From positions 2,889,395 through 2,953,394 of the forward strand of contig NZ_LT976853.1 of NCBI RefSeq assembly GCF_900249755.1: a stretch of DNA of 64,000 bases, written 5' to 3'. The notes below the pieces were generated by a model. The model was not told the DNA's origin. It ran no database searches and saw only the letters and a program-made list of their open reading frames with translations. Source of the stretch: Cupriavidus taiwanensis. Its GTDB lineage: Bacteria > Pseudomonadota > Gammaproteobacteria > Burkholderiales > Burkholderiaceae. Position 1 is the stretch's first letter, and the number at the start of each line of letters is the position of its first letter. The position numbers and the translations under genes are program-made. This document shows, piece after piece, positions 9,638 to 17,560 of this stretch.

Positions 9638-10472
9638 GGTGTGGGGTCGGTTGGGTCGGGCGCGCGCCATCGGGAATCAGGGCGGCATGCACACCGTCGC
9701 TGACGCTGACGATGGCGGTGCGCAGCGCGCGCGAGCAGTGTTCGGGGGTCAGCACCTGCGCGGCGGGGCCGTGCAGCGCGGTGCCGTCTTCGGCCATCAG
9801 CAGGGCATGGGTGGCGTAGCGCAACGCCAGCGTCAGGTCGTGCAGGATCACCACGATGGCATGGTGCCCGGCCCGGGCCAGCGCGGCCAGTTGCTCCAGC
9901 ACCAGGATCTGGTGGCGCAGGTCCAGGTGCGAGACCGGCTCGTCCAGCAGCAGCAGCGGTGCCTGCTGCGCCAGCGCCGCGGCCAGCGAGACGCGCTGGC
10001 GCTCGCCGCCGGACAGCGTCAGCACATCGCGCGCGGCCAGCGTTTCGATATCCATGGCGCGGATCACGTCGTGGACGATGCGGTCGTCCTCGCGCCGGGT
10101 CCAGCCCCAGCCGGACAGGTGCGGATGGCGGCCCACGCGCACGGCGTCGAGCACCGGCATCGGGAAGGTGTCGTGCACGGCTTGCGGCAGGTAGGCGCGC
10201 TGGCGCGCCAGCACCGCGGGATCGACCAGCGCCGGCGCGGTGCCGTCGATGTCGACGCTGCCGCCGTCGGCGTGGCGCAGTCCGGCCAGCACCGACATCA
10301 GCGTGGACTTGCCGGCACCATTGGGGCCGGCGATGCACCACAGCTCGCCGGGGCCGATAGTCAGGCTCAGGCGCTCCACCAGCACGCGCTGGCGGGTGCG
10401 CAGCCGCACCTCGCGCAGCGTCAGCCGCGGACAGGAAGCGAGCGGAACGGACCAGTGCGCGCCGGCGCTCAT
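9630..10472 (-). CDS. btuD: Cobalamin/iron-siderophore type ABC transporter ATPase
   Basis: A 280-residue ABC ATPase of the FecE/BtuD class. Walker A GPNGAGKST is at 49-57, the Q-loop in QRAYLPQ, signature LSGGERQRVSL, Walker B LLLLDEP, and the switch histidine in VILHDLTLALRYATH. It would energise the permease encoded just upstream and work with the BtuF-like protein at 5626. The ATG at 10472 overlaps the permease stop as ATGA. Corrinoid specificity rests on its place between btuB/btuC and cobO behind a cobalamin riboswitch. Confidence 0.9.
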   Translation of the reverse strand: MSAGAHWSVPLASCPRLTLREVRLRTRQRVLVERLSLTIGPGELWCIAGPNGAGKSTLMSVLAGLRHADGGSVDIDGTAPALVDPAVLARQRAYLPQAVHDTFPMPVLDAVRVGRHPHLSGWGWTRREDDRIVHDVIRAMDIETLAARDVLTLSGGERQRVSLAAALAQQAPLLLLDEPVSHLDLRHQILVLEQLAALARAGHHAIVVILHDLTLALRYATHALLMAEDGTALHGPAAQVLTPEHCSRALRTAIVSVSDGVHAALIPDGARPTQPTPHHD

Positions 10473-11476
10473 CGCGGCCTCCGCAACAGCAGGTAGAGGA
10501 AGGTCGGCACGCCCAGCAGCCCGGTGATCACTCCCACCGGCAGCTGCGCCGGCGCCACCACGGTACGCGCGATCAGGTCGGCCGCCATCAGCAGCGCCCC
10601 GCCCAGCAGCGTCGCGGCCGGCAGCAGCAGGCGCTGGTCGTTGCCCCACGCCAGCCGCACCAGGTGCGGCACCACCAGCCCGATAAAGCCGATCGACCCG
10701 GCCGTGGTGATGGCCGCGGCGATGCACAGCGACGCCAGCATGAAGGTCGCCAGCCGCACGCGGCCGACGCGCACGCCCAGCGACTGCGCCACGGTCTCGC
10801 CCAGCAGCATCACGTTGAGCGCGCGCGCCATCGGCATCGCCAGCAGCAGCGCCGCCACCAGCATGGCCAGCGCGCCGCCGTAGCTGGCGGTGCCGCCCAG
10901 GTCGCCGGTCAGCCAGAACAGCATGCCGCGCAGGCGCGACTCCGGCGCGACCGACAGGATCAGCGTAATCACCGCGCCCCAGCCGGCGGCCAGGATCACG
11001 CCGGTCAGCAGCAGCCGCGCGCCGGCCTCGCGATGGCCTCCCTGCACCTGCGGATGCAGCAGGTCGCGCCGCGCCAGCGATGCCACCAGCACCATCGCCA
11101 GCAGCGCACCGATCGCCGCGGCCGCCTGCACGCCCCACCACGGCGCCAGCGCCAGCATCGCCAGCAGCGCGGCGGTGGAGGCGCCGCCGGATACGCCCAG
11201 TACATAGGGCTCGGCCAGCGGGTTGCGCAGCAGCACCTGCATCAGCGCCCCGGACAGCGCCAGCAGCCCGCCGCAGGCAAAGGCCGCGGCCGCGCGCGGC
11301 AGGCGCAGCTCATGCACGATGGCGCCGGCGGTGCCGGTGTCGGCGCCGCTCAGCGCACGCCACAGCTCGCGCGCATCGAGCGCAACGCTGCCCAGCGCCA
11401 GCGACAAGCCGAACGCCAGCAGCGCCGCGAGCGCCAGCACCATCCAGATCGCCACGGCGCGCCTGAAATCAGACAT
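10469..11476 (-). CDS. btuC: FecCD-family permease, probable cobalamin transporter
   Basis: A 335-residue inner-membrane permease of the BtuC/FecCD family, expected to have ten helices; the sequence is almost entirely hydrophobic. Family landmarks are LRLPRAAAAFACGG, NPLAEPYVLGVSGGAS, and GFIGLVVPHLVRL in the coupling region that contacts the ATPase. The ATG at 11476 follows the btuB stop by 28 nt. It overlaps the ATPase start by 4 nt. Transport of corrinoids is inferred from gene order and the upstream riboswitch. Confidence 0.91.
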   Translation of the reverse strand: MSDFRRAVAIWMVLALAALLAFGLSLALGSVALDARELWRALSGADTGTAGAIVHELRLPRAAAAFACGGLLALSGALMQVLLRNPLAEPYVLGVSGGASTAALLAMLALAPWWGVQAAAAIGALLAMVLVASLARRDLLHPQVQGGHREAGARLLLTGVILAAGWGAVITLILSVAPESRLRGMLFWLTGDLGGTASYGGALAMLVAALLLAMPMARALNVMLLGETVAQSLGVRVGRVRLATFMLASLCIAAAITTAGSIGFIGLVVPHLVRLAWGNDQRLLLPAATLLGGALLMAADLIARTVVAPAQLPVGVITGLLGVPTFLYLLLRRPR

Positions 11477-11504
11477 GGAACTCAGCCATGGCGCGCCCGC
11501 GCGC

Positions 11505-13397
11505 TCATCGCTGGCGCCAGCCCAGCGTGATGAAGCCCGCGCGCCCCTGCGTGTTGTAGGGGTAGGCGAGCTGGTAGTCCTTGTCGAACAGGTTTTCGAC
11601 GCGGGCGGCGATGAACCATTGCTTGTCGATGTTGTAGCGGGCGTTGAGGTTGACGATACCGTATCCGCCCAGCCGGCGCGAGCCGGCGTCCATGCGCGAC
11701 GACGACAGCAGCCATTCGCCGCCGAAGCGCCAGTTGCCGAAGTCGCGGCCCACGTCGAGCGCGGCATGGCGGCGCGCGCGGCGCAGCAGCTGGGTGTCGG
11801 TCTGCTCGTCGACCGGGTTCTGGAAGGTCACGCTGGCGCCGAGGTCGGTGCCATAGATTTTGGCGCGCCACGACGCCTCGATGCCCTGCACCTTGGCCCG
11901 GTTGACGTTCTGCGCCAGGAACATGCCGTTGGGCTGCTGCGCCGACACGATCAGGTCGCGGTAGCGGGTCTCGAACGCGGTCACGCGCAGCAGGCCGGCG
12001 CTGGCGGTGGTGTACTGCACGCCGGCCTCGACCGACTTGGCGCGCTCGGGCTGCAGGTTGGGCTGGCCGAAGTTGGGGTAGTACAGCTCGTTGAAGGTCG
12101 GCGCGCGGAAGGCGTTGCTGACGCTGGCGATCAGCTTGAACGCATCGGTCAGGTTGTAGCCGTAGCCGGCCAGGAAGCTGCCCTGGTTGCCGAAGTCGGA
12201 ATAGTGGTCGTTGCGCGCATTGAGCTGCAGCTGGTGCTTGCCGAAGCGACCGTCATAGCCGCCGAACACCGAGAACACATTGCGCTTGGGCGCGCCGTAG
12301 GCGCTGGAGTCCAGCTCCTGCTGCAGGTAGTCGGTGCCGAACAGCAGCGTGTGGCCGGCGGCCAGCGCGTATTCGTTCTGCCAGTTGAACTGGCGGTTGC
12401 GGGTATTGAAGGTGCCGTTGGGGTTGCCGTTGAGGAAGGTGTCGCTGCGGTCCTCGCTCTGCGACAGCTTGAAATGCGTGGTCCAGTCCGCGCCCAGCTT
12501 GCCGTTGGCGAAGGTCGACAGCGTGTACAGCTCGCTGTTGGTGCGGTTCTCGTCGGTCGGGCGGCCGAAGGCGCTGTCGAACGACAGCTTGCTCTTGGAG
12601 TAATAGCCGGTGATGCCCGCATCCCAGCTGGGCGTGAAGCGGTGCTTCACCTGGCCCGACACGCTCTGGTTCTCGTACGGGTTGTCGTTGGGGTTGGCGC
12701 GCGGCGCCTGCTTCGTATTGATCGACGAGAAGCCGTCGGTCTTGAACGCCGAGCCGGTCAGGTTGAACGAGGTATCGCCGACCTGGCCGCCATAGCCGAC
12801 CGTGCCCTGGCGCGTATTGTTGCTGCCATACTCCACCGACGCATTGGCCGCCGGCGCCTGGCCCGCGCCGCTCTTGGTGAAGACCTGCACCACGCCGCCG
12901 ATCGCGTCCGAGCCGTACAACGCCGAGACATTGCCGCGCACCACCTCGATGCGGTCGATCTGGTCGGGCAGGATATTGGCCAGCTGCGCGGTGCCGCTGC
13001 TGGCCGACGACACCCGCACGCCATCGATCAGGATCAGGGTCTGGTTGGAGTTGGCGCCGCGCATGAACAGCGAGGTATTGCTGCCCATGCCGCCGTTGGT
13101 GGCAAACTCCACGCCGGCCTGGCTGCGCAGCAGCGTGCGCAGGTCCGGCGCCTGCGCGTTGGCGATGTCCTGCTGCGTGACCACCGTGGTATGCGGCAGC
13201 GCCTCGGTAATGGCTTGCGCGGTGCGGGTGGAAGTGACCACCACCGGCGCGAGCTGCGCGGGACTGCTGTCCGCGGCCTGCGCGGATGCCGTACCGGGAA
13301 CGAGGGTGAACGAGGCCATGGCCGCCAGGATGGCGGGCACGGACGGACGCACCGCCGGGCTTGCCGGGCGGGTCGACCTGTGAAGCGATGAACGCAT
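11505..13397 (-). CDS. btuB: TonB-dependent vitamin B12 outer-membrane receptor
   Basis: A 630-residue outer-membrane receptor. A signal peptide of about 40 residues (long, with Arg-rich n-region, ending TASAQA) precedes LAPVVVTSTRTAQ, which resembles a TonB box and plug start. The plug domain contains LRTLLRSQAGVEFATNGG, FMRGANSNQTLILIDGVRV and IEVVRGNVSALYGSDAIGGVVQVFT, the standard plug landmarks. A 22-strand barrel of alternating aromatic/polar residues fills the rest, and the C-terminus ends FITLGWRQR instead of with an aromatic residue. It is the first gene of the minus-strand uptake/assembly operon and is preceded by a cobalamin riboswitch, so cobalamin is the likely ligand. Confidence 0.93.
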   Translation of the reverse strand: MRSSLHRSTRPASPAVRPSVPAILAAMASFTLVPGTASAQAADSSPAQLAPVVVTSTRTAQAITEALPHTTVVTQQDIANAQAPDLRTLLRSQAGVEFATNGGMGSNTSLFMRGANSNQTLILIDGVRVSSASSGTAQLANILPDQIDRIEVVRGNVSALYGSDAIGGVVQVFTKSGAGQAPAANASVEYGSNNTRQGTVGYGGQVGDTSFNLTGSAFKTDGFSSINTKQAPRANPNDNPYENQSVSGQVKHRFTPSWDAGITGYYSKSKLSFDSAFGRPTDENRTNSELYTLSTFANGKLGADWTTHFKLSQSEDRSDTFLNGNPNGTFNTRNRQFNWQNEYALAAGHTLLFGTDYLQQELDSSAYGAPKRNVFSVFGGYDGRFGKHQLQLNARNDHYSDFGNQGSFLAGYGYNLTDAFKLIASVSNAFRAPTFNELYYPNFGQPNLQPERAKSVEAGVQYTTASAGLLRVTAFETRYRDLIVSAQQPNGMFLAQNVNRAKVQGIEASWRAKIYGTDLGASVTFQNPVDEQTDTQLLRRARRHAALDVGRDFGNWRFGGEWLLSSSRMDAGSRRLGGYGIVNLNARYNIDKQWFIAARVENLFDKDYQLAYPYNTQGRAGFITLGWRQR

Positions 13398-13414
13398 GAT
13401 GCAGGACTGGGATA

Positions 13415-13434
13415 GGAACGGCCGGGCCCGTTCC
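13415..13434 (-). promoter_or_regulatory. Hairpin between riboswitch and btuB (candidate expression platform)
   Basis: A 7-bp perfect stem (GGAACGG with CCGTTCC) around a GC-rich 6-nt loop lies 18-37 nt before the btuB ATG. No T-run follows, so if it is the riboswitch output it would act on translation, not as a terminator. The assignment is inferred from position. Confidence 0.4.
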
Positions 13435-13479
13435 CCCGCGGACCATATGGCGATGAGGCGTGCCGCGCACGGGCGGCAG

Positions 13480-13753
13480 CCCGCGTTCAGGCCGGTATCC
13501 GGGCTGGCGACACCGGGACCGGCGCCTTCCCGAACCTGCGGTTCAGTGGCGTGTGGCCGGTCCTGCGGAGCATGTGGCCTGCATCCGATAACGAATCAGG
13601 TCTTGCCAGCAGCGTGGCTGGCGGATGCGCACCGCGGTCGCTTACCGTTGCGGGGGCAGCACAGGTTGGCCTGTCCGGCGCGCAGCCGGCCCGGCTCCCT
13701 GTTTCCCGTTGAACTGCCCTTTCGCCAGGGACGAAAAGGGCGAGCACCTGGAA
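13480..13753 (-). ncRNA. Cobalamin riboswitch
   Basis: Read on the minus strand the 5' part has the conserved GGGAAACAGGGAGCCGG stretch, the middle holds GCCACTGAACC (13541-13550 region), and the 3' part ends in GCCAGCCCGGATACCGGCCTG (13489-13509), a clear match to the B12 box. Order and spacing agree with the class I/II cobalamin riboswitch. It lies in the btuB leader, just downstream of a sigma-70-like promoter, and should lower expression of btuB and the coupled genes when adenosylcobalamin is plentiful. Exact ends were set by eye. Confidence 0.93.
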
Positions 13754-13761
13754 CGTGCGCG

Positions 13762-13790
13762 AGTCTATGGCGTTTCGCCCCCCGCGTCAA
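13762..13790 (-). promoter_or_regulatory. btuB promoter
   Basis: On the minus strand TTGACG (13790-13785) and TAGACT (13767-13762) are separated by 17 bp. The predicted start near 13755 coincides with the 5' end of the riboswitch, which is what a riboswitch-controlled leader requires. Confidence 0.7.
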
Positions 13791-13889
13791 CGCGGCTGCC
13801 AGTAGTGTTTTGTCACAACTCTGGTGGCGTTTAGGTGCAGAAGCGTGCAACTTCCATGCGGGCGCCCGGTCACAAACCTTTCCTCCGCA

Positions 13890-13917
13890 TTGTGCATGCC
13901 GGCGCATCGGCTAGAAT
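13890..13917 (+). promoter_or_regulatory. Promoter of the zapB-like/zapA pair
   Basis: TTGTGC (13890-13895) and TAGAAT (13912-13917) are spaced by 16 bp, giving a start near 13924 and a leader of about 19 nt before the ATG at 13943. Confidence 0.6.
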
Positions 13918-13942
13918 CGCGATACCTGACACTACTCCCATC

Positions 13943-14275
13943 ATGACAGGCCCTATGCTCACCGAACTCGAACAACTGGCCGCCAAGATCGGGCGCGTGC
14001 TGCACCATGCGGACACCCTGGCGGCGGAGAACCAGCGGCTGCGCGACGAGATCGCGCGGCTGGAGGGCGAAGCCGCGCAGTTGCGCGGCGAGCGCGAGGC
14101 CATGGCCGCCGACCGCGAACTGCTCAATATCAAGATCGAGGAAGCGCAGCTGCGCATCCAGTCCATCCTTGACAAGCTGCCGACCGCCAGCGACACGCGC
14201 CAGCTCGACCTGCTCGGCGAAGAGGCCGCGGCGCAGGGCGCCGAAGCGCACAAGGCCCCCGGAGAACACGCATGA
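13943..14275 (+). CDS. Small coiled-coil protein upstream of zapA (ZapB-like)
   Basis: A 110-residue hydrophilic protein. Residues about 5-85 form an almost uninterrupted heptad pattern (LTELEQLAAKIGRV, then ENQRLRDEIARLEGEAAQL), with a tail rich in Ala and Glu. There are no membrane segments. Similar small coiled-coil proteins precede zapA in many beta- and gammaproteobacteria and are thought to assist the Z-ring, as ZapB does in E. coli; a direct ZapB relation is not shown by sequence. A second in-frame ATG at 13955 is an alternative start (106 residues). It overlaps zapA as ATGA. Confidence 0.82.
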   Translation: MTGPMLTELEQLAAKIGRVLHHADTLAAENQRLRDEIARLEGEAAQLRGEREAMAADRELLNIKIEEAQLRIQSILDKLPTASDTRQLDLLGEEAAAQGAEAHKAPGEHA

Positions 14276-14604
14276 GCAACAAGCAAGTCGAAGTCAATAT
14301 CGCCGGCCAGGCCTACCGCTTTGCCATCGCGCCCGAGAACGAGGCCGCGCTGCTCGAGGCCGTGGCCCTGGTCGACACGCAGATGAACAAGCTGCGCAGC
14401 GGCAGCGCCGCCAAGGGCGTGGAGCGCGTGGCGGTGATGGCCGCGATCAGCATCGCCTCGGACCTGTTGTCGCTGCAGCGCAAGCAGCAGGCCGAGGGCG
14501 CGATCCCGGTGGACGCCATCCGCGCGCGCATCCGCGAACTGAACGACCGCGCCGACGAGGCCCTGCGGCAATACGCCCACGTGGGCACCGGTACGCGCGG
14601 CTGA
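14272..14604 (+). CDS. zapA: Cell division protein ZapA
   Basis: A 110-residue cytoplasmic protein that bundles FtsZ filaments at mid-cell. The N-terminal VEVNIAGQAYRFAIAPENEAALLEAVALVD is the conserved ZapA globular head, followed by the DTQMNKLRS segment and a C-terminal helix for tetramer formation. Length matches the family. It is translationally coupled to the coiled-coil gene before it, and the 6S RNA gene follows, the same order as in E. coli. Confidence 0.94.
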   Translation: MSNKQVEVNIAGQAYRFAIAPENEAALLEAVALVDTQMNKLRSGSAAKGVERVAVMAAISIASDLLSLQRKQQAEGAIPVDAIRARIRELNDRADEALRQYAHVGTGTRG

Positions 14605-14673
14605 GCGGAAATGGTGGGATGTGCAGCGGATGCCGCGCTGCCGCGCAAAATGTAACGACACGCGCGAGCGCAC

Positions 14674-14702
14674 TTGGTATGGCCTGCAACGCGGTGTATA
14701 GT
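14674..14702 (+). promoter_or_regulatory. Sigma-70 promoter upstream of 6S RNA
   Basis: TTGGTA (14674-14679) and TATAGT (14697-14702) are separated by exactly 17 bp, five of six and four or five of six consensus matches. Transcription would start near 14709, roughly 130 nt before the mature 6S 5' end, so it would yield a longer precursor. E. coli ssrS likewise has a distal promoter giving a precursor. Confidence 0.6.
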
Positions 14703-14796
14703 GTAGCCAGACTGCACGAGGCACCACAGAAGTGCAGCTGACAGGTCAGGTTATCGCGCCCGGCCGCCGTTTTCATCCCATCCTAGTCAGAAACGG

Positions 14797-14835
14797 CAAA
14801 CGTCTGACATCCGTACGTGGACAGTCAGACGTTTG
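14797..14835. repeat. 12-bp perfect inverted repeat just upstream of 6S RNA
   Basis: CAAACGTCTGAC (14797-14808) is mirrored by GTCAGACGTTTG (14824-14835) across 15 bp. In RNA it forms a stable hairpin in the 6S precursor, a few nt from the predicted mature end; in DNA it would be a protein-binding palindrome. No T-run follows, so it is not a terminator. Confidence 0.75.
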
Positions 14836-14840
14836 ACAGT

Positions 14841-15053
14841 TTCCCTGCCTGGTTCGTGAGGGTCATAAACTCCTTGAACCGATATGCATTGCATGGTGCG
14901 GGATTATGTCGCGTGGGCGAGCGCGTCATCGCATTCATAGTCCGGGCCTGGCCTGGACTCCCTGAGTGGATGATGTACCCGAAATGCGACTTCCGCAGCC
15001 ACTCTGAACCTCACTTGGGTTCAGGATGCCGACCCAGCGGCCGAGGCGGGGAC
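14841..15053 (+). ncRNA. ssrS: 6S RNA
   Basis: This transcript binds sigma-70 RNA polymerase by mimicking an open promoter. The 5' end (TCCCTGCCTGG) pairs with the 3' end (CCGAGGCGGGGA) to form the closing stem. Segments recall the E. coli molecule: TTGAACCGATATGCAT resembles its CUGAGCCGAUAUUUCAU, and TGAACCTCACTTGGGTTCA resembles the UGAACCAAGGGUUCA hairpin. It lies directly downstream of zapA, the known synteny, and is followed by a strong terminator. Ends are estimates, and the length of about 210 nt is somewhat above the usual 180-190. Confidence 0.82.
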
Positions 15054-15060
15054 CCCCTGA

Positions 15061-15098
15061 AAAAGGCGGTGGTTTTCTGAACCATCGCCTTTTCTTTT
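15061..15098 (+). terminator. Intrinsic terminator of 6S RNA
   Basis: A 12-bp stem with one G-T pair (15063-15074 with 15080-15091) and a 5-nt loop is followed by the T-rich tract TTTCTTTT. It ends the 6S transcript within about 10 nt of the predicted mature 3' end. Confidence 0.9.
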
Positions 15099-15165
15099 GC
15101 CTGCATGCTGACCCGCATGCTTGCCCGTGTTTTCCCGCGCGGGCCATCCTTTCCTGAGCAGCGCC

Positions 15166-15648
15166 GTGAGCCCTAACCAGAACCAACGCGCCCGCCAGTA
15201 CTGGCTGATGAAATCGGAACCGGACGAAGCCAGCATCGACGACCTGGCCCGGGAACGCACGCTGCCGTGGACCGGCGTGCGCAATTACCAGGCGCGCAAC
15301 TTCATGCGCGACGCCATGCAGGTGGGCGACGGCGTGCTGTTCTACCACTCGTCGTGCCCCGAGCCCGGCATCGCCGGGTTGGCCGAGGTCTGCTCCGCGC
15401 CCTACCCCGACCCCACCCAGTTCGACCGCAAGAGCCCCTACTTCGACGCCGCCTCCAGGCCGGAAGCGCCGCGCTGGCTGCTGGTCGACGTGCGCTTCGA
15501 ACGCAAGAGCCGCCTGATCCCGCTGGCCGAGCTGCGCGAGCACGAGGCGCTGGCCGACATGGTGGTGCTCCGGCGCGGCAACCGGCTCTCGATCACGCCG
15601 GTTTCGCCGGCCGAATGGCGCTATATCACCGGCAAGCTGATGGGCTGA
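15166..15648 (+). CDS. EVE domain protein
   Basis: A 160-residue single-domain EVE protein of the PUA-like fold. It opens with QYWLMKSEPDEASIDDL, and WTGVRNYQARNFMRDAMQVGDGVLFYHS is the most conserved stretch of the family, related to human THYN1. EVE domains read modified bases in DNA or RNA, often as parts of restriction systems; stand-alone bacterial members have no settled role. I chose the GTG at 15166 because it places the motif about 11 residues in; an ATG at 15121 would add 15 residues of no resemblance. It sits between 6S RNA and a TauE exporter. Confidence 0.88.
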   Translation: MSPNQNQRARQYWLMKSEPDEASIDDLARERTLPWTGVRNYQARNFMRDAMQVGDGVLFYHSSCPEPGIAGLAEVCSAPYPDPTQFDRKSPYFDAASRPEAPRWLLVDVRFERKSRLIPLAELREHEALADMVVLRRGNRLSITPVSPAEWRYITGKLMG

Positions 15649-15715
15649 GCGCGGGTGCGCAGGACCCGGCCTTGCGCGGCAAGGCCATCACAATAACAAC
15701 AACCCTCCAGACACG

Positions 15716-16540
15716 ATGCCGTTCGACAACCTGCCGGTGCTGGTCCCTGCCCTGCTTGCGCTGGGCGCTTTCACCGGCTTCTGCGCCGGCCTGCTCGGCG
15801 TGGGCGGCGGCATGATGATGGTGCCGTTCCTGACGCTGCTGTTCACCAGCCTGGGCTTTACCGGCGAAGCCATCGTCCATATGGCGATCGCCACCTCGAT
15901 GGGCACCATCCTGTTCACCTCGCTGTCGTCGGTGCGCGCGCACCACAAGCGCGGCGCGGTGCGCTGGCCGATCGTGCTGGCGCTGGCGCCCGGCATCGTG
16001 ATCGGCGGCATGGTCGGCGGCGGCAAGGTCTTCGCGGCGCTCAAGACCAGCTGGCTGTCGCTGGCGTTCGCGGGCTTCGTCGGCTTCTCGGCGCTGCAGA
16101 TGCTGCGCAACCGCCGGCCCAAGCCCGGGCGCCAGCTGCCCGGCTTCGCCGGCATGGCCGGCGCGGGCGGCGTGATCGGCTTCCTGTCGAGCCTGGTGGG
16201 CGCGGGCGGCGCCTTTGTCTCGGTGCCGTTCATGACCTGGTGCAATGTGCCGATCCACAACGCGGTGGCAACCTCGGCCGCGCTCGGCTTCCCGATCGCC
16301 GCGGCCAGCGTCGCGGGCTACATCTGGAGCGGCTGGCACGCGCCCGGACTGCCGCCGGCCTCGCTCGGCTATCTCTACCTGCCCGCGCTGCTGGTGATTG
16401 CCGCGGCCAGCGTGCTGACCGCGCCGCTGGGCGCGCGCGCCGCGCACCGCATGGACGTGGGCCAGCTGCGCCGGATCTTTGCCGTACTGCTGCTGTGCCT
16501 GGCCACGTATATGTTGTGGAAGGCCTGGCAGGCGTTCTGA
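15716..16540 (+). CDS. TauE/SafE family sulfite/anion exporter
   Basis: A 274-residue inner-membrane protein of the TauE/SafE (DUF81) family with about eight helices. The two internally repeated signature segments are visible: FCAGLLGVGGGMMMVPFL near residue 20-38 and FLSSLVGAGGAFVSVPFM near 158-175. Family members export sulfite, sulfoacetate or other organic anions. Nothing in the neighbourhood fixes the substrate; a second, distant paralogue occurs in the cysteine operon at 41251. Confidence 0.9.
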   Translation: MPFDNLPVLVPALLALGAFTGFCAGLLGVGGGMMMVPFLTLLFTSLGFTGEAIVHMAIATSMGTILFTSLSSVRAHHKRGAVRWPIVLALAPGIVIGGMVGGGKVFAALKTSWLSLAFAGFVGFSALQMLRNRRPKPGRQLPGFAGMAGAGGVIGFLSSLVGAGGAFVSVPFMTWCNVPIHNAVATSAALGFPIAAASVAGYIWSGWHAPGLPPASLGYLYLPALLVIAAASVLTAPLGARAAHRMDVGQLRRIFAVLLLCLATYMLWKAWQAF

Positions 16541-16672
16541 AAGCCCGCGTCACCCGCGCGGGGGAAAGCGCGGACATCGCGCGACGGCCTGGCAACAATC
16601 GTTTGCAATGTCGCGGAACGATCGCCCCTGCGGCCACGTCTGACAGCCATCACGTTTGACTGGGAGAACCAC

Positions 16673-17371
16673 ATGAAACAATGGCTCGCCGCCACCCTGC
16701 TCGGCACCACCGCGGTCGTCGCCTCGGCGCACGGCGGTCCCACGGAAACGCCGTCGGGCGTGCTGTCGCTGACCGCGCAGGCCGTCACCGAAGTCCCGAC
16801 CGATATCGTGCACCTGACGCTCGCCGCGGAGCAGGAAGGCGCGGAACCGGCCGCGATTTCCTCGGGCCTGTCGACCCGCACCCAGGCCGTCATCACGCAG
16901 GCGCGCCGGGTCCAGGGCGTGACCGCCGAATCCGGCGGCTTCACCATCCACCCCAGCACCGACCGCAACGGCCGCATCAGCACCTGGCGCGGGCGCTCCG
17001 AGGTCATCCTGAAGTCGCGCGATTTCTCTGCGGTGTCCAAGCTGGCGGGCGAACTGGCCAGCCAGATGCAGGTGCAGAACATCGCCTTCTCGCTGTCGCG
17101 CGAAGCGCGCGAGGCCGCCGAAGCCAAGCTGGCCGAGCAGGCCATCGCCTCGTTCCGCAGCAAGGCGCAGGCCACCACCAAGCTGTTCGGCTACAACAGC
17201 TACACCATCCGCGAAGTTCACCTGAACGAGAGCGGCATGGTGCCGCCCGCGCCGCGCATGTACGGCGCCGCCAAGGCCATGATGGCCGATGCGGCGGTGC
17301 CGGTGCCGGTCGAGGGCGGCAAGACCCAGGTCACGGTGTCGGTGAATGGGTCGGTGCAGATGTTGAAGTAA
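16673..17371 (+). CDS. SIMPL domain periplasmic protein
   Basis: A 232-residue secreted protein. A signal peptide (about 1-20, ending ASAHG) is followed by a SIMPL/DUF541 domain: GVLSLTAQAVTEVPTDIVHLTLAAEQ begins the first strand pair, then TAESGGFTIHPSTDRNG and WRGRSEVILKSRDF. The family includes the E. coli YggE protein linked to oxidative stress tolerance, without a known biochemical activity. A good ribosome-binding site (GGGAG) precedes the ATG. It converges on the malonate operon. Confidence 0.88.
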   Translation: MKQWLAATLLGTTAVVASAHGGPTETPSGVLSLTAQAVTEVPTDIVHLTLAAEQEGAEPAAISSGLSTRTQAVITQARRVQGVTAESGGFTIHPSTDRNGRISTWRGRSEVILKSRDFSAVSKLAGELASQMQVQNIAFSLSREAREAAEAKLAEQAIASFRSKAQATTKLFGYNSYTIREVHLNESGMVPPAPRMYGAAKAMMADAAVPVPVEGGKTQVTVSVNGSVQMLK

Positions 17372-17398
17372 GCCAGCGCTTGCCACCGCCCCTGGCAA

Positions 17399-17530
17399 AG
17401 GCACCCCTCTCCCGCGCGCGGGAGAGGGGTGGGGGAGAGGGCCGGTGCATCAACGAAGTGAAGCGCGTCGGTATGCAAGCGCCTGCCCTCACCCCCTGCC
17501 CCTCTCCCGCAAGCGGGAGAGGGGAGCAAA
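17399..17530. repeat. Paired GC-rich palindromic repeats (family R, copy 1)
   Basis: Two copies of the palindrome CCCCTCTCCCGC-NN-GCGGGAGAGGGG occur at 17404-17429 and 17499-17524. The flanking tracts GGGTGGGGGAGAGGGC and GCCCTCACCCCCTGCCCC are in inverted orientation, so the two units face each other across a linker containing AACGAAGTGAAGCG. The same composite occurs at 34843-34971; single units lie near 29361 and 53474. It is REP/BIME-like and fills the gap between convergent genes. Confidence 0.88.
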
Positions 17531-17560
17531 CCGGCAGCGATCGAAGTCTTTCGGCAACGA

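Noticed and set aside
17399..17530. CRISPR array
   Set aside because: Only two units in opposite orientation, with no regular spacers and no cas genes.
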